IMG/VR virus record: IMGVR_UViG_3300045747_000058
Coordinates: 1 to 64,000 of that record
Strand: one strand, 5' to 3'
Origin: a virus
Length of the DNA stretch: 64,000 nt
A program made the position numbers and the translations under genes. Under the pieces are notes generated by a model, which did not search any database, was not told the origin of the DNA, and saw only the letters and a program-made list of their open reading frames with translations. The first letter of the stretch is position 1, and each line of letters starts with the position of its first letter. Shown here in pieces: positions 16,030 to 24,800 of the stretch.

Positions 16030-16337
16030 AAGTCATTGTCGCTGACCTTGAGGACAATGGTGACTACCTCGACCTCAACGTCTACATCCAGACCGGCGGT
16101 AAGAATGATCCAGAGTACCAATGGCGTCCGTATAGAGACAACCAGACTGGTCACTTCGGGTTCAGCGACTTCCGGTTAGCTGAGAACACGAGAAAGCTTT
16201 TTGACGACTGTAATGATCCGCCTCGGGCGGTGTATGCAGCGATCTTGCCGTACGCCCGTGAAGTAGCCGCGAGGCTTGGTGTATCAACGAGCCGTGTGGC
16301 CGCTGCGGTCCAGATGAAGTATGACAAATCGTTATGA
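16026..16337 (+). CDS. Small hypothetical protein (103 aa)
   Basis: Starts at ATG 16026, overlapping the previous stop. The first half is acidic and beta-rich (KVIVADLEDNGDYLDLNVYI). The last third (PYAREVAARLGVSTSRVAAAVQMKY) looks like a helix-turn-helix. Last plus-strand gene before the convergence point; might be a regulator, but the evidence is only the HTH-like pattern. Confidence 0.6.
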   Translation: MKVIVADLEDNGDYLDLNVYIQTGGKNDPEYQWRPYRDNQTGHFGFSDFRLAENTRKLFDDCNDPPRAVYAAILPYAREVAARLGVSTSRVAAAVQMKYDKSL

Positions 16338-16368
16338 CCTGACTAGGCTTTTTGAGGCTGGTTCTAAC

Positions 16369-16400
16369 GGTTTAGACCCTCTCTGTTTCGAGGTCTAACC
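16369..16400. repeat. Inverted repeat between the integrase operon and attP
   Basis: GGTTTAGACC (16369-16378) and GGTCTAACC (16392-16400) form an imperfect inverted repeat with a 13-base spacer. The arms contain TTAGA/TCTAA, the same core as the recurrent regulatory word. Could be an integrase or Xis arm site near attP, an operator, or part of a terminator for the plus-strand operon. Confidence 0.4.
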
Positions 16401-16407
16401 AATGAAA

Positions 16408-16436
16408 AAGCCCCTTCTCCAGAGGAGAAAGGGCTT
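16408..16436 (-). terminator. Rho-independent terminator for the leftward lysis/virion transcript
   Basis: AAGCCC and TTCTCC pair with GGAGAA and GGGCTT across a 3-base loop with one internal mismatch (13 positions per arm). Read on the minus strand the stem is followed by TTTTTC, as expected for an intrinsic terminator. It lies ~130 bases past the last minus-strand gene and between the two converging transcription units. Confidence 0.75.
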
Positions 16437-16442
16437 CGTGTT

Positions 16443-16491
16443 TGGTAGGCGCAATTGGACTCGAACCAACGACCCCCACCATGTCAAGGTG
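16443..16491 (-). other. attP core candidate: 3' half of a tRNA-Val(GAC) gene
   Basis: Read on the minus strand, these 49 bases give an anticodon arm with loop TTGACAT (anticodon GAC), the variable region, the T-arm GTTGG-TTCGAGT-CCAAT, an acceptor 3' strand, discriminator A and CCA. From memory it closely matches E. coli tRNA-Val(GAC). The 5' half does not follow: no sequence pairing with the acceptor strand occurs where it should. A half tRNA close to a tyrosine integrase is the classic attP identity segment that rebuilds the host tRNA on integration. Confidence 0.8.
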
Positions 16492-16568
16492 CGCTGCCCC
16501 AGGTGCAAGGCCCTAGGCATGCGGGTTCTGGGGCGTTATGACATTTCACTATGACCAGAACGGCTAAG

Positions 16569-17117
16569 CTACTTCAAAGGCGCTGAGTTGGCCAGCATTT
16601 CTGTTTTGCGTGCGCTATCTTTATTTGAGCCGTACCAGTAAACGAGCACCATCATCGTAACGGCGTCCATGAGGCCCAGGATGCGGCCAACGACCATTTC
16701 GGACGTTGTAGCTGGGTAGCCAAGGAATAGCACCGCAATCTCGCAGCCTAGGGTGACTATCAACAGCACCAGACTGAGGTAGAACAGCGGCATCTGAGCG
16801 CCGCCCGACACGTTTGCTTTGCGGGCGTCCGCCCTGTCGCCAACAGCCAAGGCGTCTTGCTTGAAAGCAAGGTCGGCGTACTTGTAGCCCATCTCGGATT
16901 CGTGGGTCTTGAACTCAATCTCAAGTTGCTTGATCTTCACCATGTCCTCGGGCCTGATCTGACCGTCAGCGAAAGCCTTAGCGATCTTGTCGGTGGTCGG
17001 CTCACTCATGCCAAGCACGTTGCCGATTGCAGCGATGGCGACCCCGGCAAGTGGCGTACCCAATGCCGTGGCCACGGTAGGCGCGAGGCCCATGATTGTC
17101 TTGATCCAGTCGTTCAT
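16569..17117 (-). CDS. Holin, 3-TM type
   Basis: 182 aa with a hydrophobic N-terminal segment (~5-35, IMGLAPTVATALGTPLAGVAIAAIG) and two strong membrane helices near the C-terminus (MPLFYLSLVLLIVTLGCEIAVL and a second at ~145-165). This matches the 'holin of 3TMs' family (PF11351-like). It would form inner-membrane holes that release the M15 endolysin encoded at 17709. Last gene of the leftward transcript. Confidence 0.82.
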   Translation of the reverse strand: MNDWIKTIMGLAPTVATALGTPLAGVAIAAIGNVLGMSEPTTDKIAKAFADGQIRPEDMVKIKQLEIEFKTHESEMGYKYADLAFKQDALAVGDRADARKANVSGGAQMPLFYLSLVLLIVTLGCEIAVLFLGYPATTSEMVVGRILGLMDAVTMMVLVYWYGSNKDSARKTEMLANSAPLK

Positions 17118-17332
17118 AGTTCACCCCATCCTGTATCGACATCTGGAACTTCCAGAAAACACTGCCACATAATTCTCAGCGCCAACTTGCAGCCCTGCGC
17201 CTCATTCACAAAACCTTTAGCGATATAACGTTCGTACTTGTCGCGCACCATGATCAGCGCCACAGCTTGAGACTTGATGAGCCTACGGTCGTAGGGGTCG
17301 ATGTCATTGATGTCGATGCCGTTCATGGACAC
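17114..17332 (-). CDS. Small hypothetical protein of the lysis cassette (72 aa)
   Basis: Coupled by ATGA to the holin and overlapping the exported HNH-like gene by ten bases. N-terminus acidic (DINDIDPYDRR), remainder helical (QAVALIMVRDKYERYIAKGF) with no membrane segment or signal peptide. Unlike an Rz/Rz1 spanin in having no anchor. Role unknown. Confidence 0.6.
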   Translation of the reverse strand: MSMNGIDINDIDPYDRRLIKSQAVALIMVRDKYERYIAKGFVNEAQGCKLALRIMWQCFLEVPDVDTGWGEL

Positions 17333-17712
17333 CCCGGACCCATATCGTTGCCGCCGTACACCTTGCGCTCGTAGCGGTCTTTGCAGTAATCAGCGGGGCA
17401 GGACTTGCCATCGTCAGGCATCCACGACATATTGAAAACAGCATCGCGGCCACCGCAGGCAAGTGGGATAACGTGGTCGATTGACCAGCCGGGGCAGGCA
17501 CCTTTGTGCAGCCCAGTGCTGGGACAGGCCCATACTTTTTTGAAAGCGTTGATGACCTTTGTGCTTCGGTGGATGCTGCCGTCCGCATCGCGCACGACTT
17601 CACCGGCATAGCGGTAGTCAACGATAGGGTCGAGGGTCTGCGAATGCACAGTCATCGTCACTAGCCACAGAGTCAGTAGCAAAAAGATGTAGACGTAGAT
17701 CAGGTTTCTCAT
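17323..17712 (-). CDS. Exported HNH-endonuclease-like protein
   Basis: 129 aa. Residues 1-24 are a strong signal peptide or anchor (LIYVYIFLLLTLWLVTMTV). The body has a beta-beta-alpha-metal pattern: IDHVIPLACGG (Asp79, His80) followed by Asn94 in VFNMSW, as in HNH nucleases. Seven or so Cys (CPST, ACP, ACGG, SCPADYC, GC) suggest disulfides in the periplasm. It sits between the holin and endolysin genes and is coupled to both sides. Possible roles: degrading host DNA at lysis or blocking incoming DNA. A classic final catalytic His is not obvious, so activity is uncertain. Confidence 0.75.
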   Translation of the reverse strand: MRNLIYVYIFLLLTLWLVTMTVHSQTLDPIVDYRYAGEVVRDADGSIHRSTKVINAFKKVWACPSTGLHKGACPGWSIDHVIPLACGGRDAVFNMSWMPDDGKSCPADYCKDRYERKVYGGNDMGPGCP

Positions 17713-18137
17713 ACGAAATCCCGGGTGCCTTGGTTGTCGATCACAAGTGTTTGCCGGTCGTCACCATTGAATGCGATATGCACCCAAGTCCCAAACTCAT
17801 GGATGACCTGCTGGAAGGGCACCTTGGACTTGATGAGCGCACGCACGATCTGCTCTGGCGTACCAGCAGTGGGGCATGTGAAATCGATAGCCATCCCGGT
17901 CACATGCGCAGATGTGGGTTTGCTTCCAACCGCTTTATTCAAGTCTGGGCACCGATACCAGGACGAAACGATGATTGCGTTGCTGTTCAACTCAAGACGG
18001 ACTAGCTCCATTCCCAATGCAGCTTTCTTGACGTTCTGCATCAACTCAATCGGCAGGTCGTTATTGATTCCGAGGCGCGCTGCCGTTTGGCTATGGACGC
18101 ATTCTTCTAGCGAAAAGTGGGCGGATAAAGGCGTCAT
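17709..18137 (-). CDS. Endolysin, peptidase M15 (D-Ala-D-Ala carboxypeptidase-like)
   Basis: 142 aa from ATG 18137; a longer open frame upstream has no Shine-Dalgarno and overlaps the neighbour fully. SAHVTGMAIDF supplies zinc ligands His78 and Asp85, and WVHIAF supplies His120: the M15A signature (SxHxxGxAxD ... H). No signal peptide, so export depends on the holin. Cleaves peptide cross-links in peptidoglycan. The ATGA overlap couples it to the gene before. Confidence 0.92.
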   Translation of the reverse strand: MTPLSAHFSLEECVHSQTAARLGINNDLPIELMQNVKKAALGMELVRLELNSNAIIVSSWYRCPDLNKAVGSKPTSAHVTGMAIDFTCPTAGTPEQIVRALIKSKVPFQQVIHEFGTWVHIAFNGDDRQTLVIDNQGTRDFV

Positions 18138-18532
18138 GATGTTGGTCCCTTCAAAAACTGTTGCCACGCTGAGCCAGCAAGGAATGTGAGTACGCCAAGC
18201 CCTAGCCACTTTGCGGCTGCGACTCTCATCTCTTGCCAAAACTTAACCCTAGCCTCGGCTTGCTCGATCACAAGCTCATGATGTCTACGGTGCCCGTCTG
18301 GGTCGCCTTCGGGGAAGGCTTGGCCCATCAGCTTGCTAATCGCTTCTGCAAGCTCGGATGTCTCCAGTTTCATGTGCTCCGACAACTTCTCATCTAACTT
18401 GATCTGATTTCGATCTATCCGCTTCACGAGCGCAAGCAATTGCATCGGACTGCCCTTACGACGGTCGGCGTAGTCAGGTGCAAGCTCTATAAAGCTGCTG
18501 CTTTGGTGCTCGCCTAGGTCGGTGTCATTCAT
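18134..18532 (-). CDS. Tail-anchored coiled-coil protein of the lysis cassette
   Basis: 132 aa. Helical from ~30 to 60 (LVKRIDRNQIKLDEKLSEHMK), then FPEGDPDGHRRHHE, then one membrane helix close to the C-terminus (WLGLGVLTFLAGSAWQQFL). Phage proteins of this pattern are frequent neighbours of endolysins. Possible roles are antiholin or a second membrane-active factor. No spanin hallmark such as a lipobox or periplasmic coil. Confidence 0.7.
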   Translation of the reverse strand: MNDTDLGEHQSSSFIELAPDYADRRKGSPMQLLALVKRIDRNQIKLDEKLSEHMKLETSELAEAISKLMGQAFPEGDPDGHRRHHELVIEQAEARVKFWQEMRVAAAKWLGLGVLTFLAGSAWQQFLKGPTS

Positions 18533-18720
18533 GGTTTTAGTTCTAAGTTAGAGGTTAGATTCCGTGGGGCAATTATGCCATCACGCCTATGACTTTTATT
18601 AAGTCGTTTCCTTTTGGAACCGGCTGCGTACAGCCCCAAATTATTCCTGTTTCTCAACAGACCTCGCCGCGCTTTTTCACGACCACTTTGCTCGACCACG
18701 TTATTCACGCTCAATTCCAC
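18529..18720 (-). CDS. Doubtful small ORF (63 aa)
   Basis: A GTG-initiated frame without a Shine-Dalgarno, basic (KARRGLLRNRN, SKRKRLNKSHRR), ending with an ATGA-type overlap onto the next gene. It runs through a regulatory word (18541-18563). It lies just downstream of control element A, so it may be untranslated leader. Confidence 0.25.
   Translation of the reverse strand: MELSVNNVVEQSGREKARRGLLRNRNNLGLYAAGSKRKRLNKSHRRDGIIAPRNLTSNLELKP
18541..18563 (-). promoter_or_regulatory. TCTAA word upstream of the lysis cassette
   Basis: On the minus strand: AATCTAACCTCTAACTTAGAA, i.e. TCTAA repeated at a 7-base interval and followed by TAGAA. It lies 9 bases before the start of the gene at 18532. 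Nearly the same string occurs on the minus strand at 38122-38143. Confidence 0.5.
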
Positions 18721-18732
18721 AAGTCATAAGCA

Positions 18733-18861
18733 CAGATCAAAAGACCATATCCTCTCTGTAACCTATCTATTCTTATACTCTTATACTTATAAACTTAAAT
18801 TATTAGAATTGAATTTTAAATTAAGTAAGTAAGTAATAGAGTATTTTCCTATATAGAGGTA
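18733..18861 (-). promoter_or_regulatory. AT-rich control element, copy A
   Basis: Read on the minus strand: TACCTCTATA, ~54 bases of AT-rich DNA, a 26-base block at 18797-18772 that is identical to 59135-59160 and contains three TATAAG units, then TTACAGAG and finally GGTCTTTTGATCTG. The same order and spacing (64 versus 65 bases between the first and third blocks) occur in copy B at 59070-59199. It separates the giant virion gene from the lysis cassette and faces the latter, so a promoter is the first hypothesis; the iterons also allow an origin. This accounts for most of the ~350-base gap. Confidence 0.7.
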
Positions 18862-18881
18862 GGCGACGGTTCATAACGTAA

Positions 18882-21800
18882 TTAGTCAGCTTGCGCTTCT
18901 CGCACTCGATCTCCAGAATTTACCCAGTTCGCATAGAGCGCGTTTGCTGGCATCGCGTGCAGCGCCACGCTGCCGAACTGTTTACGCCCACCCGCGAGCT
19001 GCGCTACTTCAGCCAACTGCTCAATCGTCGGGCCAAGCAGTCGGCCGATGCCAGTGCCACCTTCCTTCATGTCATTCATTGCATCCACACTGAACTGACC
19101 TACTCCTAGCAAGCCCGCGCGTTGCGTTTCATACCCAATGTGATCAGCCAAGCTCCAACCATTCTTCCAATCAGGTTCCAAGGAACCGGAGGTCACGAGG
19201 CTCTTAGCCGCGTCTGCCGCGAACATCACAGGGATGTACGAGGCCACCGCCAGCATGGGCGTGTAGTTGCCGTGCGCGGCCTCATGGGTGATGCGTTTGA
19301 GTATGGTCTCTTGGAACGCGAAGGCAAACTGTTTGAGGTGGCCAATGAGCGCGTAGTGCGGGTCGTTCATCCACACTGGTTTGTCCGCAGCGTCTGGTCG
19401 CAGCACAGCGCCGTCCACCCAGCGGTTCAGAGCCATCTTGGTCTTAAGGTTCTTCGGGTCCATCAGCAGTTCACCCTGTGAGTCCTTCAGCACGTCTTTG
19501 GCCGTGAGACCTAACTCACGCAAGTATCGCTCGGAGTGGGCAGTGGGGTGATCTACGTGTCGCACGATGAAGCGTTTGGCCGCTTCCATTGCGCTCACAC
19601 GCATTGACTGGTTTACCTGTTCGGCAAAGTTGTATTTGAAAAATGCGTTGTTGATCTTTTCAGCGGTGCCTCCGCTCAGTCCTCCACCGAACGTAGCACC
19701 CATTGTGTGGGACAGGTTGGCGTTGTCGATGATGCCCATGGTGGTGGCCATCTCGGTCTGGTGGTCAAACGTCGGGTGGTCCTTCCATGCGCTAAACAAT
19801 TCTTTAGCGCCACGCTTGTATGCCCCCCATGCGTCGCCGAGCTTGCCGCCGCGCACCATAATGCCCAGCGGGTCGACCATGCTGCTGAACAGCATCATGG
19901 GTAGCAGCCGCACATTCTGGTACACCATCATGTTGCTCATCAGGCGGCGAGCGTCTGGGCTGATGTCCGCCCCCAGGTGGCCGTTGATGCCGTCCACGTA
20001 GTCCTGCGCCAGAGCTATATGCTCCTTGGTCGCGCCCTGCCCTTTGGCTTTGTCCAGCAGTTTATACAGCCCACTGCTGTCGTCGTTAAAGCGTCGCGCC
20101 CACTCAGCCCGCTTGGTGGCCTGCGCCACGTAGTTGGACATGACACCGTGGAAGTCCTTCTTCATGAACGGAGCCAACTCACTGTCAGGGATGAACGACA
20201 GCTTGCGCTCCTTACGTGCCTGCATCCCTGGGATGTCTGTCAGCACGCCATCCATGGAGCCGTCACCGGCGATGATGCGGTGCATGGTGTCCTCACCCAC
20301 ACCGTACTTACTCAGCACTGCGTTGAACTCGTCCTGATGTGAGGAGATGTAGTACGCATCGTAGACGCGAGGGAAGTAGTCCGCCCCCAGGTCATTGAGC
20401 TTTACACCAGCCCGTGTGACGTAGTCCCGCATGTCCTTTAGAAAGCCCTTCACTGCAGTCTGTGCAGCGCGCCCCTCGGCGGTGGTGGCAGTCCGCCCTT
20501 CTTGTAGCGCCTCGAAGGCATCCTGCATGTGTGCCTCGTTGGCGGTGCCCAGTGCTTTGCTCAGCGCATCCATGCGGGTTGATGCTTCGGCGCGAGCCGT
20601 GGGCAGGTAGCCCGCGTCGCTGCTCTCCTCCGTGTGCTGAGCTTTGACCAGTTTGGCCAGCTTGATCAGCGCAGGGTTGCCAGTGTCATGCAGCCGCTCA
20701 CTGCCTGTGGAGACCAGCGCGTCACGCAGGTTCACCAGCGGCTTGCCGATGCTCTTGATTGTCTCCAGCGTGTCGTTCTTGCCCACGTCCATCAGGTCAC
20801 GGCCCAGGATGTGGTCGCTCTTGCCCACATACTTGCCGTCGTTGAAGTACTTCAGGATGTGCTCGGCACGCTGGTCGTTGGTCCATATGCCCATGATGTT
20901 GCGGAAGAACTGCTTGATGCGGTTGAACACACCGACCTGTGGGCCTTGCAGTTTGAAGTTCTTGTCGTGCGCCCAGAACTGGTACGCATAAGCTGCGGCC
21001 TCCTCGGGGTCACGCAGTTGGCGCAGTGCCTCGGGGCTGTGAGCCAGCCGCTCACGAAGCTGGGCCTGGATGTGCGGGGACATTGCCATGCGCTCAATCA
21101 CGTTGCTAATCTCAGGGTGTCCCTTGTCACGAAGCTGCTGGAAGAATCCGTGCAGCGCCTCATGGTGCGCCACGCTCATCGGGTTCAGACTGTGGACCGA
21201 CACGCGGATGATGTCGCCCATCTGCTCCCGGGAGAACTCACCGGCGTGGAGGATGTTGGCCATCTCTAAGCTGACGGTGTTGCCCAGCACCTTGTGCAGG
21301 TAGTCGAGGATGTCCTTGTGTGAAGAGGTCTTGGGGCCGGTGGCGTTGGGGGCCATACGTTGGGCGCTGAGACGGTCAATGCGGTGTTGACTCCAGGTAT
21401 TTTCTTTGCCTGGGTTAGCGCCGGTGTCACGGTGCGAGCCGATGTCACCGGAGGGATCATGGAAGTCCTTGACGTGTTCGTTGAACGAGCGCAACAGCAT
21501 TCGCATCTCGGTCGTCGAGTAGTTACCTTCGCGGAATTTGGAGTATGTGCCGTCGGGGGACTGACCGTCGCCCTTGGTCTCACGTTCCTCTTTGGGGTTC
21601 AGTTCACGCAGGAGGTGCGCGTACTTGTCGTGAGCGAGGGTTCCATCCTTTGGGCCGTCGATGGAGACCCCATGTCCTGGGGCGTCGTCCCATCTGAACT
21701 TGTTGATCGTCAGCACGGTGGCCGCGTCGGGGTCGGGCACCTCGGCTTTCTCCATCACGTCGTGGTCCAGCACACGCATGATGTAACCACTTTCGCCGTC

Positions 21801-24800
21801 GCGGGTCGTCCACAGCGTCGCACGCTTGATGGGGCCGAACGCACCGATGTGTGCGAGCTTATCTATGTTGTCTGAGGTCTCACGGTTAATACCCCAGTAT
21901 TTTTTGCCGGTGCTTTCCAAGCTGTACTTCTTCGTCAGCAGGCCGTATGCCACGGTGGGGTCGGCCTTGATCAGCTCAGCGATACGTGCGTTGGCAGCGT
22001 CCAAGACCTTCACGACCTCGGGCGTAGCCTCTTGCCCGTTCAGCGCCTCCACCGCACGCTGCAAGCCCTTTGCATCCGTGCTCTCCGACATTTCCTTGAT
22101 CAGTGCCTTGTCACCAGAGGCTGCTTTCTCCAGAAACGCCGCCTTCTTGGCGGCTACTGCTTTTGGGTCGGGGGTGCCCTCCACCTTCGCAGCCTTCTCC
22201 GTCGGTGGGTGCGCCTCTCGGAAGTCCTTCGTACGGATTGCTTCCTTGGACCCCATCACCAGTGCGTCGAGCGCAGCCTTGGCGTCCGTCGGAGAGGCGA
22301 TCTTGCCGTCATGCCCCTTGGCGAAGTTCATCAGCTTGTCGCGCATGGCGGGGGCCAGCACATCAGCGTACGTCGCCAGCTTGGTCGCACGCTCTGCGAG
22401 GCTGCGCATCATCGCCAGCTTGGGTGCCGCCACACCGAGCTTCTGCTCAGCCGTAGCACCCTTCTTCGGGAAAGCATTCCCCAGGTTGCGCCACTCGTCG
22501 AGGAACGTGCCCAGACGCTTGTTGAACGTCTCTTGGTACGCGGTATGGCCCACATCCGTGAGCATTCCGTTCTGCGTGGCGAGCCGGTCCTTTTCGGTGT
22601 GGAAGCCTGCGATGTCTTTCTTGATCTTCTCGATGGCCTTGGCATTCGGGCCGACAAACTTCTCGCTGTCCTTCAGCGACGCGCCCTCGTTCTCCTTGAC
22701 GAACTGTTCACGGGCAGCGGCATCTTCCTTCTCCAACCCACGCATGCGTGCGGACAGGTTGGTGATGTTGCCCTTGAGTTCGTTGATCGCGCTATTGTGC
22801 TCATGGACGTTCGGGTTCTTCACCTTGCTGAAGTCGTCGCGAAACGAGCCGTCACCGGCGTTGGTGCGGATTCTTAGATCGTCTTCAGAGAGTAGAGATG
22901 AGGTCGTACCAATGTCACCGAACGGGTCCACCTCACGCTTACCAGAGCCAGTGCCGCCGTACGGGTCACCACTTCGGTAGATGCGCTCCTGGGTCAGTTC
23001 GGTCAGTTGGTCGTGAGCACGTTCCAATTCATGGGCCACATTTTTGCCGTCCGCAGCTTGGCGCTCCAAATCTTCGATGTGGCTGCGCTGCTTGGCAACA
23101 GCGGCGTTGATCTCCGCTGCCTTGGGCGCATCACGCATGTTCTGCTCCATGTGCGCCACACGATCCTTCAGGTCCCTCAGGCTGTCCATAGGCTTGCCGT
23201 TGCCGCCAATAGGTAGCTGCCCCTTGTCGTCGGGGAACATGCGGTGCCCATTGTTCAGTTCGTCGATCTGGTTACGGATGTAGCTGGCCTTGTCTTTGCT
23301 CGTCTCGCCCTCCAGTGTGCGCTCCAGACGAGCAATGCGGCTCTCGCGGTCAGCGATCTCGGACTTCACTCCTTCGATGCGCAGGCGGTGATGACCGGCG
23401 ATAGCGTCACGGTCGTGGGCACCGGTGGCGTTGTCGGAGCGAATCTGCGTACGAAGCTCTTCGATCTGTGCGCTGATCTGCTTACGCGTCTCAGGCTTGG
23501 ACGTACCTTCTAGCTTCGTCTCCAGCGTTTCGAGTTTGGACTGCAACTTACGCTGCGCAGCTTCGTGGACCACACCGCGTGCTGGCTTGGCGCTGGCACC
23601 TTCGTCTTTTGCACCTATCTGCCCAGTCCGTTGTGGCGAGCCGTACTCGGTGCCCAGGATTTCTTCCTGGCGTCCACGGTCTTTTTCCATCGCACGCTTC
23701 AGTGCGTTCGTCCATGCCTCGCGCTCGGGGATGCGGAAGTCTGGGTCGCTGAGGTGCTCTTGCTTCCACTTTGCCAGCGCTAGGTTGTAATCCTTACCCT
23801 TGAGGAATTTCCCTTCCAGCGCCTCGATGCCAGCCTTGTGCAGCTTGTCACGCGCAACATCCTCACCTACCCACGCCTTCTTGTGAGCGCTCACCAGTTG
23901 ATCACGTGTGAGTTCGTCCACGTGGGCCAACTGCTTCTGCATCTCAGGTGAGAGATTCTTCGGCTCAGGGAAACGCGAACCCAGATCACCACGCAGATCA
24001 CCCACGGTGATCTTGCGGCCCTTGCGGTACGCCACCACGGTGTCAGGGTCGATGTTGCCCAGCATGCGGTCTGTACCGCCCTTGGGTGCCTTCACCACTT
24101 GGTCGTGGCTCAGCGTTTCACCGTTCTCATTGTTGAATCCGTTGCCTTTGCTCTCGTGCTGCAACACCGCTGCGTAGCCGTTGGTGAATGCCTCCTTGAT
24201 ACGCTGCATGTCAGTGGCGTCGTTGCCACTGGTATGGTCGTAGCCCATCTTCTTGGAGAACTCGCTGGTCAGGCGCACTGCGTCGTATGCCCTGTCACCC
24301 ACGTTGAACCGTGCTGGCGAGCGGCCATGGTTCTTGGCGTCCAGCTGCACGCGGCGCAACTCGTATGGTGCGATGCCCTCAGCGTCGCGGTCCTTGCCTT
24401 GGAGCTTGATGTAGCCCACGTTACCCGCGTGCTTTTCGTCCATCCCCACCATGTGCGGGAACTGCTCCTGCACCGTGCCCCACGACTTGCCGGAGGACTT
24501 CATGTAGTCCTTTGCAGTCACGAAGCTCACGTTGTAGCCGGGGTACTGGTTGCGCAGTTCACGGATGCGGCTCTCTGTGGAGCTTTGCGCGTCGGCCATG
24601 CCGGTGGACTGTTCGTGCGCAGGAGAGCGGAACAGGCCATTGAGCTTGCCAGTGCCACGCTTCACAGTGCCTACCTTGTCGCCCTTGCCGATGTACAACT
24701 CGCCTTGTCCGGTCTCCTTGTTCACGCCGCGCACATACCCGTGGGTGTCCCACTCATGCTCGGGCACCTCAGCCAGATCGGGAAAGTTCTTGTCGATGTC

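Noticed and set aside
16443-16570. Possible complete tRNA gene with an intron or long variable arm on the minus strand
   Set aside because: Only the anticodon-to-CCA half is tRNA-like. No acceptor 5' strand (AGGCGCA) occurs within the next ~130 bases, and the D-arm-like stretch near 16540 does not pair with itself.
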